From Pisolithus tinctorius (taxonomy: Eukaryota; Basidiomycota; Agaricomycetes; Boletales; Pisolithaceae): a stretch of 64,000 bases of DNA. This document shows, one piece after another, positions 23,607 to 33,640 of the stretch. The stretch spans positions 1,178,001 to 1,242,000 of the forward strand of contig JANFAH010000012.1 of NCBI GenBank assembly GCA_024663395.1. Direction: 5' to 3'. The position numbers and the translations under genes were made by a program. Below the pieces are notes generated by a model. That model worked only from the letters and a program-made list of their open reading frames with translations. It did not search any database and had not been told where the DNA came from. The number at the start of each line of letters is the position of its first letter. Within the stretch, counting starts at the first letter, position 1.

Positions 23607-24895
23607 TCAAAAACCCCATTCGACTATACTCTGGTGACTATGGCAGTGCTTGCTGCATTTACAGTGTGGACAGCCCTTGCGCCATGGGCATGTGGGCAAA
23701 GTGTACTCGCGGCTGTCGTTCAGGTCTCGGAGAGTGATCCACTGTCCGCTGTCGGGATAATCATTTGTTACCACACTCATAAGGCAAATGAATGGACGTC
23801 CAAGGAGCATGTCGAAGTTGGCATGTTCAATTACTTGAACCTGTAGCATGACTGGCCCAGCACCAAAGTTGAGTTTCAGGTTCTCTAGTACGCCTACAGT
23901 AGTGTCTTTAGACATGTTAGCAGACGTCATAGTCATGAGATGATCACAGCACAATGGAAGCCCAATCTTTTCCCAAACACGCCTGGGCATGGCGACGATT
24001 TCCGAACTGGAATCTAGTACACAGTTGATGGTGACATCAGTCCCAGGGACCTTGGCTTCGATGCAGCAGAGTGGCAGAGTGTGGTGAGCTATGATCGAGC
24101 CATTGTCACCGTGGATAATGCGGTCTCCATATTCGCGCGCGGTTCTTTGAGGATCACAGCCGGTCAGTTCATTCACTTGTACTCCTTCTTCATCATCGCT
24201 ACGAACTACCTCAATCTCGTTTGTGGTGACTCGTTTCGCCATGGTGATGTCTCTGAACTGTTTGTGAAACTCTGGGGCTACTGCAAATAATTCTTTGACT
24301 GGCATGGCAATGCTGGTTTCGAGTATGCGCTCCACAATACACTTGGGTGTGGCTTTGTCTTCGAGAGGGAACGAGTAATGATACTGGTTTTGATTGCGAG
24401 CTGCTGGGTACGGTGTCTGCGATGGAACAACTGCCGCAGGAACGGGATCCTTGCACGCGGGCATTGGAGCCAGACTAGTTGGAGGAACATATGGTTTCGT
24501 AGTGGTGGATGTTGGTGCAGGTGTAGAGGGATTGGATGCCTGGCGAGTGGCATGCAAACTTTGAATGCCAGGGGAAATGATTTCCTCTTCGACAGTGGCT
24601 GCACGTGGGTCGACTCGTGGAGGGTTGGCAGGACATGCCATGGGTCGAGCTGTGATTTCAACTCCGTCGAAGCGGGCTTTCTTTCCATGGGGAATGACTG
24701 CTCCCTTGTTACCTTTATCCGCTTGGTAGGTAGCCCAAGCTTGAGCAACATATGCTTGGAAGTCAGGGTCGGCTAAGTCTGCGACAGGTTCATCGGCATC
24801 TTGGACGGTGTTTAAGAAGGCAGAAGGCTGGATTTCCAACTGCACATCAATTTCGGGATGAGCAACACAGAAGAGGTTAGTGGTGCCTTGCGCAG
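23607..24895 (-). pseudogene. Gypsy A gag C-terminus and aspartic protease
   Basis: Continues the gag reading frame after the solo LTR (AQGTTNLFCVAHPEID...). A retropepsin-like block reads CVLDSSSEIVAMPRRVW near 23970-24015. The usual active site is Asp-Ser/Thr-Gly; here the third position is Ser, one G-to-A change from Gly. Flap-like and C-terminal protease motifs follow (ANFDMLLGRPF). The frame ends at 23607, about 250 bp before RT homology begins, through decay. The protease would normally cut the Gag-Pol polyprotein. Confidence 0.8.
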
Positions 24896-25244
24896 TGTAG
24901 GAAAAGGATTTAAGAGGATGAGTGAGGGGAATGATGAGATCTGAGGGGAATGAGTAGGCCAAAAGGGGCTTCTATAGCCTAGCAAGATCCTGGTAGTCAT
25001 CTGAAGGCTTCTGAGGCTGTCTGGGTGCAGGGAAATGACCTGCTTGAACTCGTCTCTTGTCTCAGGGTAACTCGTCTATTGTTTTTTAAAAAAAACTAAC
25101 TACATCCAGTACTAGGTAGTGCTGACTAAGCGACCAAAATGCGAAATTCTAAGTACCACTAGCAGAAAAAACTCCTAGAATCAAAACTAAATAAAATGAA
25201 CAAAATAAAACAATTCCCCCAGTAGGGAAATTACATTCCCTACA
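24896..25244 (-). repeat. Solo LTR, family X, in gag of Gypsy A
   Basis: 349 bp reading TGTAGGGAATG...TTTTCCTACA on the minus strand, inserted between two halves of a gag frame. Flanks are GCAG (24892-24895) and GCGG (25245-25248), a 4-bp duplication with one transition. It matches the copy at 28117-28467 almost end to end, in opposite orientation. Confidence 0.85.
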
Positions 25245-26646
25245 GCGGAGCAGCAGGAGTCGCAGCACGCGCGCTGGCCTGGTCTCTGTCAGCCATGATG
25301 CGGTCAACAGCCTCTCTCAGTGAGTTACATTCAGGGAAACGTAGAATTCAGCTCCCATCCACCAGATAGAGATGGTTGTCTGTACCTCTCATGATCTTAC
25401 CAGCACGGATATAAACTTCAACGAGCGCGCACATCCTTGTCCAGTGGTTGGGGTCTGCACAGAAACTGCAGCCAGGTCTGTGTTGCTGCGGCAGAGGCTG
25501 CGTCTGGAAGTTGTATTCCTGTTTAATGACAGTACCAGCAGGTGGCACTTGCGGCATGTAAGCTGAGGAGGGAGGTGCAGCTGGCGAGGCCGCAGTACCC
25601 ATCGTTGGTACCGTGCTACGAAGAGCAGATCCTGTCAGAAGGAACTTGGCGGCTTTGACGACTTCTGCGAGCGGGTGTGGATTGTCAGGGTGGAGGTCAG
25701 TGTGGACTATAGAGAGTCGATGACGAATACAATCTGCGATGGCCCTTGGGAAGCCATTCAGGAACATGGAATCCCATTCCATCTCTGCAAGCTTTTTAGT
25801 TTTAATGAGCAGGGCAGAAATCTTAGCGAATTTCCGCTGGTATTCTCCAAGGTCATCCTGGTTCTGCATAGGCTTGGACTGATATTCTTTGATGAGGTAC
25901 TGCAAGTCTGCATGGCAGTAGTGGTTGTCACCCTTGCAGCCAGGGTACAAACCCTTAACAGCTACTACGAAGGCATCCCAGTCGTCAGCCGTGGGAGCGG
26001 CTTCTGGGAGCGTTTGCCAGACCTTGGCTTCTTCAAGGTCAGCATAGCGGATTGCGGCTCTGATCTTCCCACGGTCATCAAGAGCAGCGAGAGTACCGAG
26101 GAAGTCAATGTCTTCGAGGTAGCGCAGAAGCTGCACAGGAGAATCTCCGCTAAATTTAGGTGAGTTTTGTGTTCCGTGGAGCGGCATCTGAAACTGAGGA
26201 TTAGCCATTGGTGGGTTAACCTGTGGTGGCAGTGCCGGATTGGTAACGGGTGGAACGGGTATTGGTTGCGGGTGTGAAGCAGTTGGTATAGTGCACAAGC
26301 GAGCTGGTGGAAGTGTTGGTGGGTTACTAATTGGCTGATGGGTGGTCTGCAACCGAGTGAGTGGTCGCAGCAGTGTGGCGGATGGAACTGAGAGTCTGGG
26401 TATAGATTCGGAGGCATCAAAGAGACAGGAAAAAGAGGGTGTCAGTGATGATGAATCAGATGATGTGACAGGTGTTAAAGGTGATGGCAAGGTTTCAGGC
26501 CTTCGGGGAGTCGAGTGGATAAAGCCACCGGGAAAATCAGGGGCAGTGAGATCTAGGTGATCCGATGCAACGGATATCTGATCTGCCGAGATATAAGGAG
26601 GAGTGATCATGGGTAGTACCCACAGAACGTCAGCAGGTAATTGCAC
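25245..26646 (-). CDS. Gag polyprotein of Gypsy A, interrupted
   Basis: A 432-residue frame starts at 26646 and ends at 25348; gag homology seems to run on to the solo LTR at 25244. The N-terminal ~120 residues are Pro/Ser/Thr-rich. The middle is helical, capsid-like (YLEDIDFLGTLAALDDRGKIRAAIRY, then KLAEMEWDSMFLNGFPRAIAD). A CCHC zinc knuckle, CSFCADPNHWTRMC (C-x2-C-x4-H-x4-C), sits near the C-terminus. Gag packages the transcript into virus-like particles. The start is the first ATG after the leader, 160 nt inside the 5' LTR edge. The insertion of a solo LTR separates it from the protease part. Confidence 0.82.
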
Positions 26647-26789
26647 ATGATCTGGTGTTATGGGTGAAACAGGGCGGAAAATGTCAGAGCCTTCTGACAG
26701 GTTGAGATTGCAAAAGTGCAGGTGTAAATTTTCTAGTTTGGTGCGTTTGGCGGTGTGCCTGAGCGACCTTCTGGAAGCGACAGCAGAAT

Positions 26790-26807
26790 CCCTCGTGGTG
26801 GGCTCCA
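26790..26807 (-). promoter_or_regulatory. Candidate primer binding site of Gypsy A
   Basis: Two nucleotides after the 5' LTR the minus strand reads TGGAGCCCACCACGAGGG. A TGG start next to the LTR is the signature of a tRNA 3'-CCA primer site. The matching tRNA is not in this window and I cannot name it. Confidence 0.6.
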
Positions 26808-26809
26808 GT

Positions 26810-27463
26810 TGTAGGAAAAGTCCAAGTAGCTGTATAATACAAGCTAGATGGCTTAGATAACAACAATAAAAAATGAAGGGAACAAATTGCTCATACCAAG
26901 GGATTCTGGACTGTCGAGACTAGAAGGTGAGACCCGGCGCTTTGTAGCAGTAGTGGTTCATGACGTGTGCAGTGTGGTCTGCGGAATAGTACTGGTGATG
27001 CGAGCAGTGTGAGTGGTATACGTAGTTCATGCACGGCGGAATGCGAGATGTGCAGTGTAGACAAAGTGTAAAGGAAACTCGTGGTGACCTTCTGAGTGCC
27101 AAAAGGTATCATTCTGTACCTAAGTACAGGGTTTTATAGTCCGGGCAAACCCGGAACCTAAGTAAGACAGGCTACAGTAAAGGAAAGCCGCATGACAGCG
27201 CATACACAGAAGACAGGCCAAAACAGAGGCCGAGGGTATACTACAAGCACTAAAGGAACAGAGACCATGATAAGAGAAAGAGTCCGAGGAAAACAATAAC
27301 CGGAGCACAGCGGCTGTGGGTTTAGCATTGCGTGAGAGGGAGTGAGGGCATGGGAAGGTAGCACATGAACAATGGTGAATGTGAGAGGGGAGCGGACATA
27401 ACAGTAGTCACAGAACGGTTAATGATAGGGGCTTACACGTGCAGGGAATGTGGATTCCTCACA
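26810..27463 (-). repeat. 5' LTR of Gypsy A
   Basis: 654 bp, same length as 17081-17734, with TG...CA ends on the minus strand. Followed at 27464 by the ATGG duplication and the rest of B's LTR. Confidence 0.9.
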
Positions 27464-28693
27464 ATGGGTTTACCCTTGGGTGACTGGGCTTCAAGACCGG
27501 GTGACAGGGGTTAAGTCCGAGTGGCCAAGATCAGGGCCGGGAGACAGGGGCCAAGTCCAGTTGGACCGGAGTTAAGGCCGGGAGTGCAGGAATAAGACCG
27601 GTAGCATGGGAAACCAACCAGTGTTGGAGTGCGCACAAGGGGAAGCCGGTCCAGGGTTGGATCTACCTCCCTTGGTCTCAGCTTATGTGCTGTGCCCTTA
27701 TGCAAGCCGGGGAGAGGTCTGGGACAGGGGTCGGGGATAGCTTAAGGCTCAGCCTTAGCTATAGAGCAGTCTCAAGGGGTAGTACAGAGTTGAGGGTAAT
27801 ACTTAATTGATATTCTGACTGAGGGTGCTATGAAGTATGTACAGGGGTTAAATACATGAGGCTGGTCCGGGATAATGAACATAGAGCTGGACTTGTTAAT
27901 AAGCTATTAGCAAGAAGATTAGCAAGAGAGTGGATAGCCATAGTGGCTGTGCTGAGGCTAATAGCCAAAGTCCAGGTGACCGGCATATGGGGTCAGACAC
28001 AGGATTTGTACAGTAAGCAAAGTCAGATGAATGGGCCAGACTAAATATAGTACAAACAAAGGGAAACAGACCAGAGTTATGTCTGGGTGACCCGGACATA
28101 GACCTGGGAGGACCGGTGTAGGGAATGTAATTTCCCTACTAGGGGAATTGTTTTATTTTGTTCATTTTATTCAGTTTTGATTCTAGGTGTTTTTTCTGCT
28201 AGTGGTACTTAAGAGTTTCGCATTTTGGTTGCTTAGTCAGCACTACCTAGTACTGGATGTAGTTAGTTTTTTCTAAAACAATAGACGAGTTACCACAGAC
28301 GAGAGACGAGTTCGAGCAGGTCGTTTCCCTGCACCCAGACAGCCATAGAAGCCTTCAGACGACTACCAGGATCCAGTCTCAGGCTATAGAAGCCCCTTTT
28401 GGCCTACTCTCTCCCCTCAGATTTTACCCTTCCCTTCAACCTCTCTCTTATTTCTCATTTTCCTACACCGGGGTGGAGCAATGCAAGGCTGGGAGGCTGA
28501 AATGGACCGGAGATAGGGGTAAAACACCGGACTTGAGTTATGCAGGCTGGAGTTGAGTTATCTAGGGCCGGGATTGGGTTTTTCAGGACTGGAGTTGGGT
28601 TTCCTAGGTCAGACTAGGACCGGACTTGACCAGAGATAGGGGCTAGGGGTCTGGACTGGACTGGGACTGAGTCCGAGAGTCATGGATATGACA
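27464..28693 (-). repeat. Remainder of right LTR of element B
   Basis: Matches 11205-12118 apart from the solo LTR at 28117-28467 with its extra CCGG. It ends ATATGACA and is followed by CACAG, B's target duplication. Confidence 0.88.
28117..28467 (+). repeat. Solo LTR, family X, in right LTR of element B
   Basis: 351 bp, TGTAGGGAATG...TTTTCCTACA, flanked by CCGG at 28113-28116 and 28468-28471. The left LTR of B shows the empty site (GACCGGGGTGG). No internal region remains, so it is a solo LTR left by recombination. Confidence 0.9.
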
Positions 28694-30223
28694 CACAGAG
28701 GGATTGATCATTCAAGGTCATGCAGAGTTTTCCTTGTAGGTTGCTTATCTTTTTGATAAGGCCAGCATCATGGTATGTGCACAGTTGCATAGTATGCATA
28801 CAGCTGTATCTTTAAATGACTTGAAAAGCATATGTGGGATCCTAGTGATGGAACAGTTTTGTGGGGTGCAGGACTCAAGTTCATTGGATAGTTTTTGTGT
28901 TTCTTCAATTTGCATATGGACCTCTTTATCTTTCAGGAGGCTTGGGTTGAGGGTCCATCAGCCTTTACCTATAAAGGGTAGGCTTCATTTGGATAGGCAT
29001 ACTGACACCATATGATGGTCTGTATGTATAGCAGGGGGGTCTATTGACCAGTCCTTACAGAAGAGGATCATGTCTTTGAGGGTGTAAATTCAGTCAATGT
29101 GGGACATGCATCCTCCCTGTCTGGCAGACTGGGCAAAGGTGAATGATAGGTCAGAGGGGTTCATTTGGTGCCAGCTGTCCTGTAAGTTAAGGTGGGATTT
29201 TAGTACTCTGAGGGCATTTGCTGTGTTGGCATGATCCTGGTGGGCCAGTATTCTGTCAATAGAGTCTTCTGCAATGTTGAAACCTCCTAGTAGGATGTCC
29301 AGTTGGGGTAGGTTAATGAGATTGTCATTGATTGTCTCCCAGAATCTCTGGTTTTCAGATGGGTCATTGGGGGCATACACATTTAGCAAGTTAAGCTTTT
29401 CTTGTTGGTACCAGTGCATTGCTATTAGGATTGCTCTACTGGGTATTATCTCATGGATGTTGATATTTTTTGTCTTCACAAGATGTTTATTGAGTGCAAT
29501 AGTGATGCCTCTCACTCATGGGTGATTGGGGTCTATGCTGGTGATGATGAATAGTGTATCAGTGAACATTTTGTTCAGGGAGGTGGTTTGTGTTGGGCTT
29601 AGGTGGGTTTCCTGTAGGGACAAGATCACTAGACAGTCATCTCTCATTTGTTGGTTGGCATGGAACCACTTGTTGTTGTCATCATGGAAATGGCCCTTCA
29701 TATTTAGTGAGGCAATTTTGATGCTGGAGTGTATACATTTTCTGGGGTTGCATAGTAACAGTAGGGGAGCAGGGGTGTTATTACATAGTTGAGCACTCTG
29801 TATGCAGGGAGGGGAGTGTCTGTGATGACCTGATGGCCTCTGGGTGGGTGGTATGATGGTCTGGTTGTGACCAATGCTCAGCTGGGACTGGTTCTGTCCT
29901 GCAGTGGGAAGTGCCTGTGTAGGTGCGACTTCAGGAGTCATGTAGCAAGGTGTTTCACTACAGGATGGTGGGGGAGTGGTGAATATGCACCCACTTACCA
30001 AGGATCTGCCCAGATTCCTAGTACCTTCATCAGGGGTGGGACCAGCAGCTGAGATCATGGCACCCCCTCTGGGACTAGGAGCAGGGGGGAGGCCATTGTT
30101 GGAAGAAGTACTGGGTGTTTGATCTGTATGTGCATCTGTGTTTGTAGTCAGTGTGTACCTTACCTGAAGAGTTATTAGTCCTCCAAGAAGGGCTGGAGTT
30201 GTCATCCAGCAGCATCCAGTCAT
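28694..30223 (-). pseudogene. LINE APE-type endonuclease
   Basis: One frame runs from about 30223 to 29090, broken only by a TGA at 29516-29518. It carries APE endonuclease motifs in order: IASLNMKG, LSLQETH, LLNVYAPN, ILLGGFN, SHID-IY and TDHHMVSV. The conserved GDFN block reads GGFN, so a catalytic Asp is lost through an A-to-G change. At SHID-IY the missing residue, normally Arg, is a TGA at 29090-29092. An N-terminal Ser/Pro-rich stretch precedes the domain. In a LINE this enzyme nicks the target. From 29090 to 28694 the frame decays toward the RT part, which resumes at 11195. Confidence 0.85.
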
Positions 30224-31850
30224 GTGCTTTGGTATTGCTTGATGCCTTGAGGGCAGAAGTTGTACCTAGTCACTAAAGGTTAGTCTGGAAAAAACCTCCT
30301 GGCATCCAGGGCTTTCCTGTACTCTGACCAAGGTTGAGAGGCAGTATATTTGGGCCCTTGCCGATGCTATGAGATGGTGTGCAGCCCAGGGTGTGTGCCT
30401 GGGGCTATCCATCCCTCACTGGTGAATAGCTGCACATGCACAGAAGGTTGCAAGGGGGTCATGATGATATATGGATGTATTTTTTCAATCATAACTAATT
30501 ATGAGTATTGTTATGCAGATATGACATTAGTTTATCATGGGGGTGCATATTACCTAGTAGTGTGGGCTGCCTCTAGGGACCCTTCCCTGCAGGGTGCCTC
30601 TTCCACCTCTGGTGGCATTATGGCCCCTAATGGGTCTTGGGGTGGGGGCTAGTTGGTTGGGGATGGAGTCTGTGAGTTGAGGTTTTGGACCTAACCATCC
30701 TGGGATTGAGGGGAAGGGACATAGCCCAGTAGGGTGGTCAAGTGATTTACATCCCACACATCTAAATTGTTTCTCTCCAAGTCAGACTACACCCATTCTG
30801 TGATCCTCTGAGTGGAAGCACTGGTTATGGATGAGGCATCACCAGAGAAAGTGCCTTTCCAGCATCATGAAAGTGGGGTTGTAGGAGCAGTAGATGTTCC
30901 ATAGTGTCTGCTTGCATGTGATGTTGTTGGCAATATGGAGACTGGTTATGTTTATTGAGTTGATTAGCATTGGTAACATGTCAGGGTCAGGGTCTAAGCC
31001 TTGGATGAATTCAGGTATAATGTCATCAGAATGAATGGCTTGTTTGACAATGCTGGCAACTATGGTGTTACTCTCTGGGGAGTCCAGAAGGGTGAAGTTT
31101 CCAAGGGTGCATATGTCAGTAGGGGTAGGTTGGATGAAAGGGAGCATGAGAGCTGTGATCTCAGGGATAGAGATGACCTGTAGGTTTAACAGAAAGGTGG
31201 TTACTTCTTGGGATAAGCCTGAGGCAAGGAAGTGCCAGGGTGGTGGGCTGCATGCCATGGTGAAAGTACTGTCCTCCTGGGGGGTACTGATGATGAGGGT
31301 CTTGGATTCTTCCTGGCTGATTACTCATTGGACTAAAGTCTTCAGTTTTGACCAAGTAGCCTCTGTGTCAGGCTTGAATTTGGCCCTCCAGGGCTTTATC
31401 TAGGCTTTGGGGCCCAGTTTATTTGTCCAGGTGGTTAGGAGAGTTTCATCGAGACCCCTAGTGACTTGGTCACATAGTTGGGGTACCAGGAAACCATTTG
31501 GGGGGCGAGGGGTGATCTCAGTGGTGGGAGTAGCTGATGCATGGTTAGTTGTGAGGAGAGGTCCCAGGTACAGGGCAGTGCACCTATTTGTGCATGGGAT
31601 GTTTGTAGTAGCAATTCCATTAGGGTAGCATGAGGGACCATGTTGGGCAGCAGGGGGGGAGGTGCAATTTGCTGAGGTGGTGACCTGACATAAGGGGGAA
31701 GGGTCATGGTATCAAGTGGGGCATTGGGTTTGTGGTTTAGAGTAGGGGGTTGGGAGTGTTTTGGAGGGCAAGAGGCACCAGAGTGGGAAGTGGTGCAGGG
31801 GCATTTGTTTTCCCTGCTCTCCATTGTGATGTAGTGGTCACTCATGGGGG
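30224..31850 (-). pseudogene. LINE ORF1 with zinc knuckle
   Basis: Decayed minus-strand frames. The N-terminal part (31845-31435) is Pro-rich. The middle part (31258-30839) has PWHFLASGLSQEVTTFLLN and a helical segment ending NPTFMMLERHFLW. Near 30725-30770 the strand reads CVGCKSLDHPTGLC, a C-x2-C-x4-H-x4-C knuckle. This order fits the nucleic-acid-binding ORF1 of L1/Tad-type LINEs. Several stops and shifts are present. Exact ends are uncertain. Confidence 0.65.
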
Positions 31851-32380
31851 CTAGGGGAAGTAGGCAGCCTTTTTTATGTGCATTCTGTTCCTTTGTTATG
31901 GAGCAGTGGCAGCCTTGTGTTGGGGGAGTTTGGACAAAGCAACAGGAGGGCCTTTGTGTAGCATAGCAGCATCCTTTGTGACTGGCATGACATATTCATA
32001 GGGAGTGGCATTCTTAGTCATGATGGTAGATGGGTACATCTTTAGTAGAGGGGATGATACTTGTGTTGACCACTAGGTACAGGCTTTCAGAGCATCACAT
32101 GGTGGTGCACAGTCATGGATTGGGACACCTTGTATACATAGCACGAGGACTGTACTAGTAATTGTCTATGGGTGTAGAAGGGCAGGTGTCCTCTTAGCTG
32201 TTAGAGGTGACATGGTCATACTATAGTGGTAGCAGCAATAGGACTGAAGTGAGGTAAAGGGAGGGCTTCCTGGAGCAGGGGAATCTGCACTCAGGTGGGA
32301 GTATGTCTCTGGTCAGGGTGACTGGAGACATTGAGGGCACTTATAGTGTGGTGCCACTCAACTTGAACATGGTGGTACAA
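31851..32380. other. No recognisable gene
   Basis: About 530 bp, possibly LINE leader plus flank. I see no terminal repeat or coding block. Confidence 0.4.
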
Positions 32381-32394
32381 GTTCAAGAAGCCCC

Positions 32395-33262
32395 CCCCTC
32401 TGCTACCCTTCTCTTGAGGTGACTCCACAGATGTTCAATAGGATTAAGGTCAGGAGACTGGGCTGGCCACTGCATGACCTTGATCCCATGGTCTGTAAAC
32501 CACTTTTTGGCCTGTTTGCTGGTGTGTTTGGGGTCATTATCCTGCTGGAAGATGATCTCATCAGCAGTTTTACCCCACCACTCCAGGCTATTCTGGAATT
32601 CATCCACCAAAATTTGAGTGTGGAGGTCAGCATCCATCCTCCCCTCAATCTTGGATGCATATCCAGTGCCATTCCAGCTCATATATCCCCACATCATCAA
32701 GTTCTCCCCCCCCCCAAACTTGACTGTACCCTGTACCAACCTCTCACTAAGCCCCTCCCCTGCCTTTTTTCCAAGCCCACCTCTTCCCATCTGACCCCAG
32801 GCAATTAATCTTAGTCTCATCTGACCATATAACCCAGTTCCAATCCTCCAGAGTCCAGTCTTTATGTGCAACAGCAAAGTCCATCCTTGCCTTCTTATGC
32901 TGAGCCTTGAGGAAAGGTCATTTCACCATCACTACTGACTTGAACCCCATTTTCTTTAACCCCCTAGCCACAGTCTTAGCTGAGAGTGATGTGTTGAGAG
33001 TATCCTGGAGGACTTTCTTGACTCCCACAGCAGTTTCTGCCTTTCCAGAGCTGATTAGGTGAACAGCATGGCATAGAGCAGTGGGGGTAAGCTTAGCTGG
33101 ATGTCCACCAACAGCCTTGACTGAGTCAGCACAGTGTTTAGAGTGGACCCTGGACACTGTGGAGTAGTGGATGCCAGTAGTGGAGGAGATTTGCCTGATG
33201 GAATGTCCATCCCCAAGCAGAGAGACAATAGAGCAGATTTGGTCCTGAGAGAGGGACTTCAT
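32395..33262 (-). pseudogene. Second Tc1/mariner transposase, broken
   Basis: Starts at 33262 with a helix-turn-helix (MKSLSQDQICSIVSLLGDG...TGIHYSTVSRV). A TGA follows MVK near 32930, then [10 protein letters not shown] (first Asp), a frameshift near 32770, and [11 protein letters not shown] and SPDLNPIEH with the second Asp and Glu intact. The C-terminus is cut after LKRRV. No clear inverted repeats were found around it. It is only distantly similar to the 8542 transposase, so it is a different subfamily. Confidence 0.82.
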
Positions 33263-33269
33263 GGTAATG

Positions 33270-33640
33270 GTTTATCCAGGAAATGTCAAATTTGTGCTCA
33301 ATTGGGAAGAAATGAAAATTTTCAAACCCAGCATAAAATTTTTCCCACATTCCTTGCACAGAAACACTATGAAAAGGCCACTTCATACTATTTCAGTTGT
33401 CAGGGACAAAAGTGTTGCAATGCACTTTTTGGAAAGAATGGGGTGTATCTCTCCATGTATTGCTTTGTTTGGACTGAACCTTAGTACTCTGGAAGGCTTA
33501 GACTCACCCCTTTCCAATGGTATAGGTATCATGATTATCTGTGCAGAATAGCCCAAGCTACATCAGCAGTAAGTCACACCTCACAAACATTGCAATGCTG
33601 TAGCAAGGAAGGTGAGGCCAGTACTGATGTCAATGCCTGT
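33270..33640. other. Spacer before Gypsy D pol
   Basis: AT-rich, CpG-poor DNA between the broken Tc1 transposase and the first recognisable pol codons of Gypsy D. No gag or LTR of D is recognisable here, so D's 5' part seems lost or decayed. Confidence 0.4.

Larger units (their letters stand above)
17081..27463 (-). mobile_element. Gypsy-type LTR retrotransposon A carrying an antisense accessory gene
   Basis: 10.4-kb element on the minus strand, inserted in B's right LTR with TSD ATGG (17077-17080 and 27464-27467). Both LTRs are 654 bp. In its own direction the order is: 5' LTR (27463-26810), primer site, gag (26646-25348), protease, RT-RNase H and integrase (24962-20025), hairpin copy, an accessory gene on the opposite strand (18043-19144), second hairpin copy, 3' LTR (17734-17081). 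The protease-RT-RH-integrase order marks Ty3/Gypsy. A solo LTR of another family sits at 24896-25244. Gag-pol has frameshifts; the accessory gene does not. No chromodomain was seen. Confidence 0.9.
11196..28693 (-). mobile_element. LTR element B, large and apparently non-coding
   Basis: Outer LTR element in the LINE, with TSD CACAG on both sides. The left LTR is 11196-12118. The right LTR is 17069-17080 plus 27464-28693, interrupted by Gypsy A and by a solo LTR. A polypurine tract next to the left LTR on the minus strand (12119-12131) suggests minus orientation. The internal part, 12119-17068, has no gag or pol motif that I can see, so B looks like a LARD-type non-autonomous element depending on another element's proteins. 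The LTR pair matches through its length with mostly transitional differences. Confidence 0.85.
10030..31850 (-). mobile_element. Non-LTR retrotransposon (LINE), split by a 17.5-kb insertion
   Basis: Minus-strand LINE in two parts: 31850-28694 (ORF1 and endonuclease) and 11195-10030 (reverse transcriptase). Between them lies LTR element B, flanked by CACAG at 11191-11195 and 28694-28698. Removing B and one CACAG leaves a frame that crosses the junction (TLNDQSLCDAKLQ). Just past the junction, at 11162-11187, a ~17-bp duplication shifts the frame. The order ORF1, APE-type endonuclease, RT is that of L1/Tad-type LINEs; I cannot set the clade. The 3' part is missing beyond 10030. The sequence is CpG-poor and holds several in-frame TGA codons, so it is old and dead. 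Confidence 0.85.
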
